A stretch of DNA of 10,105 nt from JBDHRG01 sp039807445 (GCA_039807445.1 JBDHRG010000138.1:1-10105); one strand, 5' to 3'. Positions 1 through 7,179 are shown, numbered from the stretch's first letter. Numbers and translations: made by a program. The notes: generated by a model from the sequence alone, not told the origin.

Positions 1-162
1 GCCAGCACCTACATCTGGCTGCGCGCGACCTTCCCGCGCTATCGCTACGACCAGATCATGCGCCTGGGCTGGAAGGTGTTCATCCCGATCAGCCTGGGCT
101 GGATTTTCGTCACCGCGATGCTGGCGTGGTTCGGTGTGATCGGCGGAGGAATGCAGGCATGA
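1..162 (+). CDS. nuoH: NADH-quinone oxidoreductase subunit H (NuoH), C-terminal 53 residues only
   Basis: This is the 3' end of a gene that begins before the window. It reads in frame from base 1 to a TGA at 160-162. The fragment carries the NuoH C-terminal signature RYRYDQIM followed by LGWKVFIPIS, then a last hydrophobic helix (LGWIFVTAMLAWFGVIGG). NuoH (ND1 family) is the membrane subunit that anchors the peripheral arm of complex I and forms much of the quinone cavity. Its last four bases overlap the nuoI start (ATGA), so the two are probably translationally coupled. The GGAGGA ribosome-binding site of nuoI lies inside its final codons. The operon position just before nuoI supports the call. 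Nothing can be said about the missing N-terminal part. Confidence 0.95.
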   Translation, partial: ASTYIWLRATFPRYRYDQIMRLGWKVFIPISLGWIFVTAMLAWFGVIGGGMQA

Positions 163-647
163 GCCGCATCGTTTCCTATCTGCGCAGCCTGCTGCTGATC
201 GAACTGGCGGCCGGCATGTGGCTGACCCTCAAGTACTTGTTCAAGCCCAAGTACACGATGATCTATCCGATGGAGAAGATCCCGCAGTCGCCGCGCTTCC
301 GCGGCCTGCACGCGCTGCGCCGCTACCCGAACGGCGAAGAGCGCTGCATCGCCTGCAAGCTGTGCGAAGCGGTGTGTCCGGCGCTGGCGATCACCATCGA
401 CGTCGCCGAGCGCGAAGACGGCACGCGCCGTACCACGCGCTACGACATCGACCTGTTCAAGTGCATCTTCTGCGGCTTCTGCGAAGAGTCCTGCCCGGTG
501 GACTCGATCGTCGAGACGCGCGTGTTCGACTACCACTTCGAGCAGCGCGGCGAGCAGATCATGACCAAGGCCAAGCTGCTGGCGCACGGCGAGCGCATGG
601 AGGCGCAGATCGCCGCCGACCGCGCCGCCGATGCCCGCTACCGCTGA
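159..647 (+). CDS. nuoI: NADH-quinone oxidoreductase subunit I (NuoI), 2x[4Fe-4S] ferredoxin subunit
   Basis: A protein of 162 residues, the normal length for proteobacterial NuoI. It carries the N6a and N6b iron-sulfur clusters that pass electrons through the peripheral arm of complex I to the last cluster, N2, in NuoB. Two ferredoxin motifs are visible: CIACKLCEAVCP with cysteines 63, 66, 69 and 73, and CIFCGFCEESCP with cysteines 102, 105, 108 and 112. All eight ligands are present. Residues 1-30 form the amphipathic/hydrophobic segment that docks on the membrane arm, followed by the conserved SPRFRGLHALRRYPNGEERC stretch. The start was set at ATG 159 rather than the in-frame codon at 126, because GGAGGA at 145-150 sits 8 nt upstream of 159, the ATG overlaps the nuoH stop, and the length then fits the family. 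Confidence 0.97.
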   Translation: MSRIVSYLRSLLLIELAAGMWLTLKYLFKPKYTMIYPMEKIPQSPRFRGLHALRRYPNGEERCIACKLCEAVCPALAITIDVAEREDGTRRTTRYDIDLFKCIFCGFCEESCPVDSIVETRVFDYHFEQRGEQIMTKAKLLAHGERMEAQIAADRAADARYR

Positions 648-678
648 GCCGGCCGAGCGCTGCCCTGAGGAACTCGTC

Positions 679-1281
679 ATGGAAAAATTCCTGTTCTACC
701 TGTTCGCCGCGGTGCTGGTGTTCGCCGCGGTGCGCGTGATCACGGCGCGCAACTCGGTGCACGCCGCGCTGTTCCTGGTGCTGGCCTTCTTCACCAGCTC
801 GGCGCTGTGGCTGCTGCTGGAAGCCGAGTTCCTCGCGATCGTGCTGGTGCTGGTGTACGTCGGCGCGGTGATGGTGCTGTTCCTGTTCGTCATCATGATG
901 CTCGACGTTAACACCGCACCGCTGCGCGAAGGCTTCGTCCGCAACGCGCCGCTCGGCATCGCGATCGCCGCGGTGATCGTGATCGAGATGACGCTGGTAC
1001 TGACCACCGACCAGTCGGCGATCGCGCAGCTGCAGACGCTGAAGGGCTACGCTGCCGGCCACAGCAACACCGAGGAGCTCGGCGTGTTGCTGTACACGCT
1101 CTACGCGTATCCGACCGAGCTCGCCACGGCGGTCCTGCTGGTGGCGATGGTCGCTGCGACCGCGCTGGCGCTGCGCCGTCGCGAAGGCGTCAAGTACCTC
1201 GATCCGGCCCGGCAGGTGGCGATCAGCCGCGAAGGGCGCGTGCGCCTGGTGGACCTGAAGGCCGACGACCGGGAGTCGTGA
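679..1281 (+). CDS. nuoJ: NADH-quinone oxidoreductase subunit J (NuoJ)
   Basis: A membrane protein of 200 residues of the ND6/NuoJ family, which belongs to the proton-translocating arm of complex I. Five hydrophobic helices can be drawn (about 4-21, 28-47, 52-74, 89-109 and 143-165), with a charged cytoplasmic tail to 200. Helix 3 holds the family hallmark VYVGAVMVLFLFVIMMLD (59-76), including Tyr60. This is the helix that carries the pi-bulge in known structures and rearranges during turnover. The Glu55 of E. coli NuoJ is not at the matching position; instead Glu48 and Glu50 lie just before helix 3 (EAEFLA). I recall that pattern from alpha- and betaproteobacterial homologues. The start is ATG 679 with TGAGGA upstream; an in-frame codon at 631 would overlap nuoI and add non-family residues. 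It is followed by an unusually long 85-nt gap. Confidence 0.96.
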   Translation: MEKFLFYLFAAVLVFAAVRVITARNSVHAALFLVLAFFTSSALWLLLEAEFLAIVLVLVYVGAVMVLFLFVIMMLDVNTAPLREGFVRNAPLGIAIAAVIVIEMTLVLTTDQSAIAQLQTLKGYAAGHSNTEELGVLLYTLYAYPTELATAVLLVAMVAATALALRRREGVKYLDPARQVAISREGRVRLVDLKADDRES

Positions 1282-1302
1282 GCGGGACGACTTCCGGACA
1301 CG

Positions 1303-1338
1303 CGAGGGAGACGGGGATGCGCCCGCTTCCCGCCCTCG
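1303..1338 (+). promoter_or_regulatory. Intercistronic stem-loop between nuoJ and nuoK
   Basis: CGAGGG (1303-1308) is complementary to CCCTCG (1333-1338). A weaker inner helix (1313-1317 with 1327-1331, including one G-U pair) would close the loop further. No T-run follows, so this is not an intrinsic terminator. It could be an RNA-stability or processing element, or could affect access to translation signals inside the gap. It lies in the largest gap between nuo genes in this window. The function is inferred; only the complementarity is seen. Confidence 0.4.
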
Positions 1339-1370
1339 GATTCAGCAATGGAAATGGGATGGACCGATGA
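1317..1370 (+). other. Candidate 17-codon leader ORF overlapping nuoK
   Basis: An ATG at 1317 opens a frame encoding MRPLPALGFSNGNGMDR and ends at TGA 1368-1370. That stop overlaps the nuoK start in an ATGA arrangement. An AGGGAG sequence (1305-1310) lies 6 nt upstream and is a plausible ribosome-binding site. If translated, the peptide would couple ribosome entry to nuoK, whose own upstream sequence (GGGATGGA) is only a moderate Shine-Dalgarno match. I recognise no homologue. Short open frames are common in GC-rich DNA, so this is a candidate only. Confidence 0.2.
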
Positions 1371-1672
1371 TCGCGCTGACTGACTACCTGGTGCTGGGGG
1401 CGATCCTGTTCTGCCTCAGCGTCGCCGGCATCTTCCTGAACCGGAAGAATGTCATCATCCTGTTGATGTCGATCGAGCTGATGCTGCTCGCGGTCAACTT
1501 CAACTTCGTCGCCTTCTCGCGCTTCCTCGGCGATCCCGCCGGGCAGGTGTTCGTGTTCTTCATCCTGACGGTGGCGGCGGCGGAGTCGGCGATCGGCCTG
1601 GCCATCCTGGTGGCGCTGTTCCGCAACCGCCGCACCATCAACGTCGCCGATCTCGATTCGATGAAGGGGTGA
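1367..1672 (+). CDS. nuoK: NADH-quinone oxidoreductase subunit K (NuoK)
   Basis: A protein of 101 residues, the standard length for NuoK (ND4L family), with three transmembrane helices at about 4-23, 30-50 and 59-84. The two membrane glutamates essential for proton translocation are visible: Glu37 in SIELMLLAVN and Glu73 in AAAESAIGLA, matching Glu36 and Glu72 of E. coli. The motif LNRKNVIILLMSIELM is typical of the family. It sits between NuoJ and the antiporter-like subunits and forms part of the E-channel that leads from the quinone site into the membrane arm. The start ATG 1367 gives the family N-terminus. The gene ends 5 nt before the nuoL ATG, so translational coupling with nuoL is likely. 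Confidence 0.97.
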   Translation: MIALTDYLVLGAILFCLSVAGIFLNRKNVIILLMSIELMLLAVNFNFVAFSRFLGDPAGQVFVFFILTVAAAESAIGLAILVALFRNRRTINVADLDSMKG

Positions 1673-1677
1673 AGGGC

Positions 1678-3669
1678 ATGCAGAACGTCTACCTGGCTCT
1701 GGTTCTCGCGCCGCTGCTCGGATCGGCGGTCGCGGGGCTGTTCTGTCGCAGGATCGCCCGCAGCGCCGCACACTGGGTGACCATCCTCGGCGTCGCGGTG
1801 TCCTTCGTGCTGTCGGCCTGGGTGCTCAAGCACCACGTCATCGACGGCGCCGCCGCGTACAACGCCACCGTCTACACTTGGGCGGTGGTCGACGGCATCC
1901 GCCTCGAGGTCGGCTTCCTGGTCGACTCGCTGACGGCGATGATGGTCTGCGTGGTGACCTTCGTCAGCCTGATGGTGCACATCTACACCATCGGCTACAT
2001 GCACGACGATCCTGGCTACAACCGCTTCTTCAGCTACATCTCGCTGTTCACCTTCTCGATGCTGATGCTGGTGATGGCGAACAACTTCATGCAGCTGTTC
2101 TTCGGCTGGGAGGCGGTCGGCCTGGTGTCGTACCTCTTGATCGGCTTCTGGTTCAAGAAGCCGACCGCGATCTACGCCAACATGAAGGCCTTCCTGGTCA
2201 ACCGCGTCGGCGACTTCGGCTTCCTGCTCGGCATCGCCTGCGTGCTGATGTACTTCGGCAGCCTCGACTACAGGGACGTGTTCGCCGCGGCGCCGCTGTT
2301 CGCCGGCAAGACCCTGGAGATCATCCCGGGCGTCGAGTGGTCGGTGATAAGCACCGCCTGCATCCTGCTGTTCATCGGTGCGATGGGCAAGTCGGCGCAG
2401 GTGCCGCTGCACGTGTGGCTGCCCGACTCGATGGAGGGCCCGACGCCGATCTCGGCGCTGATCCACGCCGCGACGATGGTGACTGCCGGCATCTTCATGG
2501 TCGCGCGCATGTCGCCGCTGTTCGAGCTGTCGACCACCGCGCTGTCCTTCGTGCTGGTGATCGGCGCGATCACCGCGCTGTTCATGGGCTTCCTCGGCAT
2601 CATCCAGAACGACATCAAGCGCGTGGTCGCCTACTCGACGCTGTCGCAGCTCGGCTACATGACGGTCGCGCTGGGCGCCTCGGCGTACTCGGCGGCAGTG
2701 TTCCACCTGATGACGCACGCCTTCTTCAAGGCGCTGCTGTTCCTCGGCGCCGGTTCGGTGATCATCGGCATGCACCACGAGCAGGACATCCGCAAGATGG
2801 GCGGGTTGCGCAAGTACATGCCGATCACCTGGATCACCTCGCTGCTCGGCTCGCTGGCGCTGATCGGCTTCCCGTTCTTCGCCGGCTTCTACTCGAAGGA
2901 CAGCATCATCGAGGCGGTCAAGGCATCGACCATCCCGGGCGCGGGTTTCGCGGCCTTCGCGGTGCTGGCCGGCGTGTTCGTCACCGCGTTCTACTCGTTC
3001 CGGATGTACTTCCTGGTGTTCCACGGCGACGAGCGCTTCCACGCGCACGGCCATGGGCACCACGGGCATCACGACGACCATGGCCACCACGGCGGCACGC
3101 CGCACGAGTCGCCCTGGGTCGTCACCGTGCCGCTGGTGCTGCTGGCGATCCCCTCGGTGATCATCGGCGCCCAGACGATCGGTCCGATGCTGTTCGGCGG
3201 CGTCTTCGACGGCGTGATCTCGGTCGCCCCCGAGCACGACACGCTGAAGCACCTGGCCGAGGACTTCCACGGTGCGATCGGCTTCGGCCTCCACGGCTTC
3301 ATCACGGCGCCGTTCTGGCTGGCGATGGCGGGCGTGGCCTCGGCCTGGTTCATCTACCTGAAGCGCCCCGACATCGCCGAGACCGTGCGCCAGCGCTGCG
3401 CGCCGCTGTATCGGATCATGGAGCGCAAGTACGGCTTCGACGACTTCAACCAGGCGGTGTTCGCCGACGGCAGCCGCACGATCGGCACCGGGCTGTGGAA
3501 GTACGGCGACGCCGGGCTGATCGACGGCGTGGTCGTCAACGGCAGCGCCAAGTCGGTCGGCTGGCTGGCATCGATCGTCCGCCACGTGCAGTCGGGCTAT
3601 CTGTACCACTACGCGTTCGCGATGATCATCGGCCTGCTTGGTCTGCTGACCTGGGTCGTCGCCCGGTAA
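1678..3669 (+). CDS. nuoL: NADH-quinone oxidoreductase subunit L (NuoL), distal antiporter-like proton pump
   Basis: A protein of 663 residues (E. coli NuoL is 613) of the Mrp-antiporter-like family. It is the distal proton pump of complex I and carries the long lateral helix that ties the membrane arm together. The charged residues of the proton path can be placed: Glu145 in FFGWEAVGLVSYLLIGFW, Lys238 in GKSAQVPLHVWLPDSMEGPTP, His263 in SALIHAATMV, His347 and Lys351 in HAFFKALLFLGAG, and Lys407-Asp408 in FYSKDS. A hydrophobic helix at about 541-561, an amphipathic lateral-helix region and a final helix at 641-661 complete the usual C-terminus. Residues 455-476 form a loop very rich in His and Gly, which accounts for part of the extra length. 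ATG 1678 is preferred over the in-frame GTG 1669, which overlaps the nuoK stop, because AAGGGG (1664-1669) is well spaced for 1678. Confidence 0.96.
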   Translation: MQNVYLALVLAPLLGSAVAGLFCRRIARSAAHWVTILGVAVSFVLSAWVLKHHVIDGAAAYNATVYTWAVVDGIRLEVGFLVDSLTAMMVCVVTFVSLMVHIYTIGYMHDDPGYNRFFSYISLFTFSMLMLVMANNFMQLFFGWEAVGLVSYLLIGFWFKKPTAIYANMKAFLVNRVGDFGFLLGIACVLMYFGSLDYRDVFAAAPLFAGKTLEIIPGVEWSVISTACILLFIGAMGKSAQVPLHVWLPDSMEGPTPISALIHAATMVTAGIFMVARMSPLFELSTTALSFVLVIGAITALFMGFLGIIQNDIKRVVAYSTLSQLGYMTVALGASAYSAAVFHLMTHAFFKALLFLGAGSVIIGMHHEQDIRKMGGLRKYMPITWITSLLGSLALIGFPFFAGFYSKDSIIEAVKASTIPGAGFAAFAVLAGVFVTAFYSFRMYFLVFHGDERFHAHGHGHHGHHDDHGHHGGTPHESPWVVTVPLVLLAIPSVIIGAQTIGPMLFGGVFDGVISVAPEHDTLKHLAEDFHGAIGFGLHGFITAPFWLAMAGVASAWFIYLKRPDIAETVRQRCAPLYRIMERKYGFDDFNQAVFADGSRTIGTGLWKYGDAGLIDGVVVNGSAKSVGWLASIVRHVQSGYLYHYAFAMIIGLLGLLTWVVAR

Positions 3670-3692
3670 AGCCTTGGCAAGGGAAACGATAA

Positions 3693-5207
3693 ATGCTGTC
3701 CGAATTGCCACTCCTGAGTCTCGTCATCTGGGCTCCGATCCTCGGCGGTGCCGCGGTGCTGTTCGTCGGCGACGACAACCCGGCCAAGGCCCGGCGGCTG
3801 GCGCTGGTGGTCGCGATCGCGACCTTCGTGCTGAGCCTGCCGTTGTGGTCGGGTTTCGAGGCCGGCACGGCCAAGATGCAGTTCGAAGAGCTGTGGCCGT
3901 GGATCGCGCCGTTCAAGATCAACTACCACCTCGGCGTCGACGGCTTCTCGATGCCGCTGATCCTGCTGACGACCTTCACCACGGTGCTGGTGGTGATCGC
4001 CGGCTGGGAAGTGATCGAGTACCGCGTCGCGCAGTACATGGCCGCTTTCCTGATCATGGAAGGGCTGATGATCGGCGTGTTCGCGGCGCTCGACGTGATC
4101 CTGTTCTACGTGTTCTTCGAAGCGATGCTGATCCCGATGTTCCTGGTGATCGGCATCTGGGGCGGGCCGCGGCGCGTGTACGCGACGATCAAATTCTTCC
4201 TGTACACCTTCTTCGGCTCGGTGTTCATGCTGATCGCGCTGCTGTACATGTACTTCAAGTCCGGCAGCTTCGAGATCCTGGCCTACCACGACCTCAAGCT
4301 CGGCATGACCGAGCAGGTGCTGATCTTCATCGCCTTCATGCTCGGCTTCGCGGTCAAGGTGCCGATGTTCCCGGTGCACACCTGGCTGCCCGACGCCCAC
4401 GTCGAGGCGCCGACCGGCGGTTCGGTGATCCTGGCGGCGATCACGCTGAAGATCGGTGGCTACGGCTTCGTGCGCTTCGCGCTGCCGATCACGCCCGACG
4501 CCTCGGCCGCGCTCGACTGGCTGGTGATCGGTCTGTCGCTGATCGCGGTCGTGTACATCAGCCTGGTCGCGCTGATTCAGCAGGACATGAAGAAGCTGAT
4601 CGCGTACTCGTCGATCGCGCACATGGGCTTCGTGACGCTGGGCTTCTTCCTGGTGTTCGGCATCCTGCGCAACACCGGCTCGGCTTCGGGCGCGGCGATG
4701 GGCATCCAGGGCGGTATGGTGCAGATGGTGTCGCACGGCTTCATCTCGGGCGCGCTGTTCCTGTGCGTCGGCGTGCTCTACGACCGCGTCCACTCGCGCC
4801 AGATCAGGGATTACGGCGGTGTGGTCAACACCATGCCGGTGTTCGCGGCCTTTATGGTGCTGTTCGGCATGGCCAACGCCGGCCTGCCCGGCACCTCGGG
4901 CTTCGTCGGCGAATTCCTGGTGATCCTGGCCAGCTTCAAGGCGAACTTCTGGATCGCTTTCCTGGCGGCGCTGACGCTGATCCTCGGCGCGGCGTACACG
5001 CTGTGGATGGTCAAGCGCGTGGTGTTCGGCGAAGTCGGCAACCAGCACGTCGCCGAGCTCGCCGACATCAACACGCGCGAGTTCGTGATGCTGGGCGTAC
5101 TCGCGATCGCGGTGCTGGCGCTGGGCCTCTGGCCCGGGCCGCTGACCGAGGTGATGGGCGCCTCGATCGACAAGCTGATCCAGCACGTGGTCGTCTCGAA
5201 GCTCTGA
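3693..5207 (+). CDS. nuoM: NADH-quinone oxidoreductase subunit M (NuoM), antiporter-like proton pump
   Basis: A protein of 504 residues, close to the family norm (E. coli 509), with about 14 transmembrane helices. NuoM is the middle antiporter-like subunit of complex I, between NuoN and NuoL. Key residues seen are Glu143 in FYVFFEAMLIPMF, Lys222 in GFAVKVPMFPVHTWLPDAHVEAPTGG, Lys253 in AAITLKIGGYG, and Glu407 in GTSGFVGEFLV. They correspond to Glu144, Lys234, Lys265 and Glu407 of E. coli and form the broken-helix proton channel. The start ATG 3693 follows an AAGGGA ribosome-binding site (about 3679-3684) after a 23-nt gap from nuoL. The gene looks intact and similar in codon use to its neighbours. 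Confidence 0.97.
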   Translation: MLSELPLLSLVIWAPILGGAAVLFVGDDNPAKARRLALVVAIATFVLSLPLWSGFEAGTAKMQFEELWPWIAPFKINYHLGVDGFSMPLILLTTFTTVLVVIAGWEVIEYRVAQYMAAFLIMEGLMIGVFAALDVILFYVFFEAMLIPMFLVIGIWGGPRRVYATIKFFLYTFFGSVFMLIALLYMYFKSGSFEILAYHDLKLGMTEQVLIFIAFMLGFAVKVPMFPVHTWLPDAHVEAPTGGSVILAAITLKIGGYGFVRFALPITPDASAALDWLVIGLSLIAVVYISLVALIQQDMKKLIAYSSIAHMGFVTLGFFLVFGILRNTGSASGAAMGIQGGMVQMVSHGFISGALFLCVGVLYDRVHSRQIRDYGGVVNTMPVFAAFMVLFGMANAGLPGTSGFVGEFLVILASFKANFWIAFLAALTLILGAAYTLWMVKRVVFGEVGNQHVAELADINTREFVMLGVLAIAVLALGLWPGPLTEVMGASIDKLIQHVVVSKL

Positions 5208-5219
5208 GCACAGCCGCCC

Positions 5220-5239
5220 CCGCCCGGCACGCCGGGCGG
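5220..5239 (+). promoter_or_regulatory. GC-rich intercistronic hairpin between nuoM and nuoN
   Basis: CCGCCCGG (5220-5227) and CCGGGCGG (5232-5239) form a perfect 8-bp stem closing a CACG tetraloop, 12 nt after the nuoM stop. No T-run follows (the next bases are TGGCAAGATTG), so it should not act as a classic intrinsic terminator. It could protect the upstream mRNA from 3' exonucleases or tune nuoM versus nuoN expression. The structure is seen; the role is inferred. Confidence 0.45.
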
Positions 5240-5264
5240 TGGCAAGATTGAGGTGTGAATCCCC

Positions 5265-6701
5265 ATGAACTTCGTCCCACCTGACTTCACGCCGGCAGCG
5301 CCCGAGATCTTCGTGCTGGCGATGGCGTGCGTGACGCTGTTGATCGACGCGTTCCTGCGCGACGAGCAGCGTCACATCACCCACCGGCTGTGCCAGGGCA
5401 CGCTCGCCGGCGCGCTGCTGCTGACGCTCGCCACCGGCCCCGCGGCCAGCGTCTTCACCTTTCACGGGCACTTCGTACGCGATGCGCTCGGCGACCTGCT
5501 GAAGCTCAGCCTGTACCTCGCCGTCGGCGCGGTGCTGCTGCTGTCGCGCGATTACCTGAAGGCGCGCGGCATCCACCGGGGCGAGTACTACGTGCTCGGC
5601 CTGTTCGGCCTGCTCGGCATGATGGTGATGATTTCGGCCGCGAGCCTGCTCAGCGTCTATCTCGGCCTCGAACTGCTGTCGCTGTCGCTGTATGCGCTGG
5701 TCGCCTTCGACCGCGATTCGCAGCAGTCCTCCGAAGCGGCGATGAAGTACTTCGTGCTCGGCGCGCTGGCCTCGGGCATGCTGCTGTACGGCATCTCGAT
5801 GGTCTACGGTGCCAGCGGCAGCCTGCAGCTCGAAGCCGTCGCCCGGGCGCTTGCCGCGCGCGGCATGCAGGACCTGGTGCTGGTGTTCGGCGTCGCCTTC
5901 CTGGTCGTCGGCCTGGCGTTCAAGTTCGGCGCGGTGCCGTTCCACATGTGGCTGCCCGACGTCTACCAGGGCGCGCCGACGTCGGTGACGCTGTACGTCG
6001 CCTCCGCTCCCAAGCTCGCTGCGACCGCGCTGGTGGTGCGCGTGCTGGTCGAAGGCCTGGGCGGAGTCGCCGCCGACTGGCAGCAGATGCTGCTGGTGCT
6101 GGCGGTGCTGTCGATCGGCGCCGGCAACCTGATCGCGATCGCGCAGACCAACATCAAGCGCATGCTGGCGTACTCGACGATTTCGCACGTCGGCTTCCTG
6201 CTGCTCGGCTTCGTCGCCGGCACGCCCGAAGGCTATTCGGCCGCGGTGTTCTACGCGATCACCTATGTGCTGATGACGGTCGGCACCTTCGGCGTGATCA
6301 TCGCCGTCGGTGGCAAGGGCGCCGAGATCGATGACATCACCGACCTCAAGGGCCTCAACGACCGCAGCCCCTGGCTGGCCTTCGTGATGCTGGTGCTGAT
6401 GATGTCGACCGCGGGTATCCCGTTCCTGGTCGGCTTCTACGCCAAGTTCGCGGTGCTGAAGGCGGTGGTCGAAGCCGGCTTCGTCGGTCTGGCGATCTTC
6501 GCGGTGGTGATGTCGGTGATCGGTGCCTTCTACTACCTGCGCGTGGTCAAGGTGATGTACTTCGACAAGCCCGAGGATCGCAGCCCGGTCAGCGTCGCGC
6601 TCGACGTGCAGACGGTGCTCGGCGCCAGCGGCCTCGGCGTGATGCTGCTCGGCATCTACCCGACCGCGCTGATGGCGCTGTGCGCCGCGGCGCTGCGCTG
6701 A
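5265..6701 (+). CDS. nuoN: NADH-quinone oxidoreductase subunit N (NuoN), antiporter-like proton pump
   Basis: A protein of 478 residues (E. coli 485), about 14 transmembrane helices, the antiporter-like subunit closest to the quinone-binding end of the membrane arm. Catalytic-path residues align with a constant +3 offset to E. coli: Glu136 in YLGLELLSLSLYAL, Lys161 in AAMKYFVLGALASG, Lys220 and His227 in AFKFGAVPFHMWLPDVYQGAP, and Lys250 in ASAPKLAA. A lysine in the last channel helix (Lys394 in GFYAKFAVL) matches the terminal proton-exit lysine. The start ATG 5265 is preceded by GAGGTG (5250-5255). It follows the nuoM-nuoN hairpin and is the last of the complex I structural genes in this operon. 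Confidence 0.96.
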   Translation: MNFVPPDFTPAAPEIFVLAMACVTLLIDAFLRDEQRHITHRLCQGTLAGALLLTLATGPAASVFTFHGHFVRDALGDLLKLSLYLAVGAVLLLSRDYLKARGIHRGEYYVLGLFGLLGMMVMISAASLLSVYLGLELLSLSLYALVAFDRDSQQSSEAAMKYFVLGALASGMLLYGISMVYGASGSLQLEAVARALAARGMQDLVLVFGVAFLVVGLAFKFGAVPFHMWLPDVYQGAPTSVTLYVASAPKLAATALVVRVLVEGLGGVAADWQQMLLVLAVLSIGAGNLIAIAQTNIKRMLAYSTISHVGFLLLGFVAGTPEGYSAAVFYAITYVLMTVGTFGVIIAVGGKGAEIDDITDLKGLNDRSPWLAFVMLVLMMSTAGIPFLVGFYAKFAVLKAVVEAGFVGLAIFAVVMSVIGAFYYLRVVKVMYFDKPEDRSPVSVALDVQTVLGASGLGVMLLGIYPTALMALCAAALR

Positions 6702-6728
6702 GCCGGTCCGCAAGCACAAGGGGGGAAC

Positions 6729-7052
6729 GTGAGCACGACGATCCTGGTCACCGTCTGGCTGGCGCTGGCGTTGGTCGCGGTCAACCTTCCCTGGCTCGGC
6801 GAGCGCATCCTGTTCGTGTTCGCCCCCCGCACCGGGAGCAAGCCGAGCTGGGTGCGCTGGGCCGAGTGGGCGCTGATGTCGGTGCTCGCCGTGGGCGCCG
6901 GCATCGCCACCGAGCTCAAGGCAACCGGCGAGCGCCACCCGCAGGACTGGGAATTCTACGCCATCGCGCTGTGCCTGGCGCTGGTCGCGGCGCTGCCGGG
7001 CTTCGTCTGGCGCTACCAGTGGCGGCCGCTCGCGGCCAGGCAGCGGCGCTGA
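6729..7052 (+). CDS. Small membrane protein of the DUF2818 type, downstream of nuoN
   Basis: A 107-residue protein with three predicted membrane helices (about 4-24, 41-62 and 74-96) and a short basic tail. The motifs NLPWLGERILF near residue 19 and HPQDWEFYAIALCLALVAALPGFVWRYQW (70-98) match what I remember of DUF2818, a family of unknown function usually encoded directly after nuoN in beta- and some gammaproteobacteria. Its position 27 nt behind nuoN suggests co-transcription and a possible role in assembly or stability of the complex I membrane arm, but that is only guilt by association. The start is GTG 6729, with an AAGGGGGG ribosome-binding site immediately upstream (6718-6725); no upstream in-frame ATG competes. 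The gene is complete and ends 8 nt before the -35 box of the tRNA promoter. Confidence 0.8.
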   Translation: MSTTILVTVWLALALVAVNLPWLGERILFVFAPRTGSKPSWVRWAEWALMSVLAVGAGIATELKATGERHPQDWEFYAIALCLALVAALPGFVWRYQWRPLAARQRR

Positions 7053-7060
7053 TGAAGTCC

Positions 7061-7090
7061 TTGAGAAGGGCGCCGCGCTTCTGCTATAGT
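7061..7090 (+). promoter_or_regulatory. Sigma-70-type promoter of the initiator tRNA gene
   Basis: TTGAGA (7061-7066) and TATAGT (7085-7090) are separated by 18 nt, a good sigma-70 match. Transcription would start near 7097, leaving a leader of only about 5 nt before the tRNA. The bases between the -10 box and the expected start (GCGGCGC) form a GC-rich discriminator, typical of stable-RNA promoters repressed by ppGpp/DksA in proteobacteria. The stringent control is inferred from family knowledge. Confidence 0.75.
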
Positions 7091-7099
7091 GCGGCGCTC
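7068..7099 (+). repeat. Inverted repeat flanking the -10 box of the tRNA promoter
   Basis: GCGCCGC (7070-7076) is the exact reverse complement of GCGGCGC (7091-7097); one G-U and one further G-C pair extend it to 7068-7099. The 14-nt loop contains the whole -10 box. In an RNA reading in from nuo it would form a stem-loop with no T-run. In DNA it could be an operator-like palindrome or a chance result of high GC. Confidence 0.4.
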
Positions 7100-7102
7100 C
7101 GG

Positions 7103-7179
<77 letters not shown>

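Noticed and set aside
1669..1677. GTG start for nuoL three codons upstream, overlapping the nuoK stop
   Set aside because: Possible, but the AAGGGG ribosome-binding site is correctly spaced for ATG 1678 and would overlap the GTG.
1384..3711. A 775-codon minus-strand open frame opposite nuoK and nuoL
   Set aside because: Same cause: a shadow of GC-rich membrane-protein coding, with no recognisable motif and no ribosome-binding context that stands out.
3674..5251. Alternative plus-strand frame of 525 codons overlapping nuoM (and similar frames at 1878-3692 and 5327-6334)
   Set aside because: Arg/Pro/Ala-rich +1 or +2 shadows of nuoL, nuoM and nuoN, which carry clear family motifs in their own frames.
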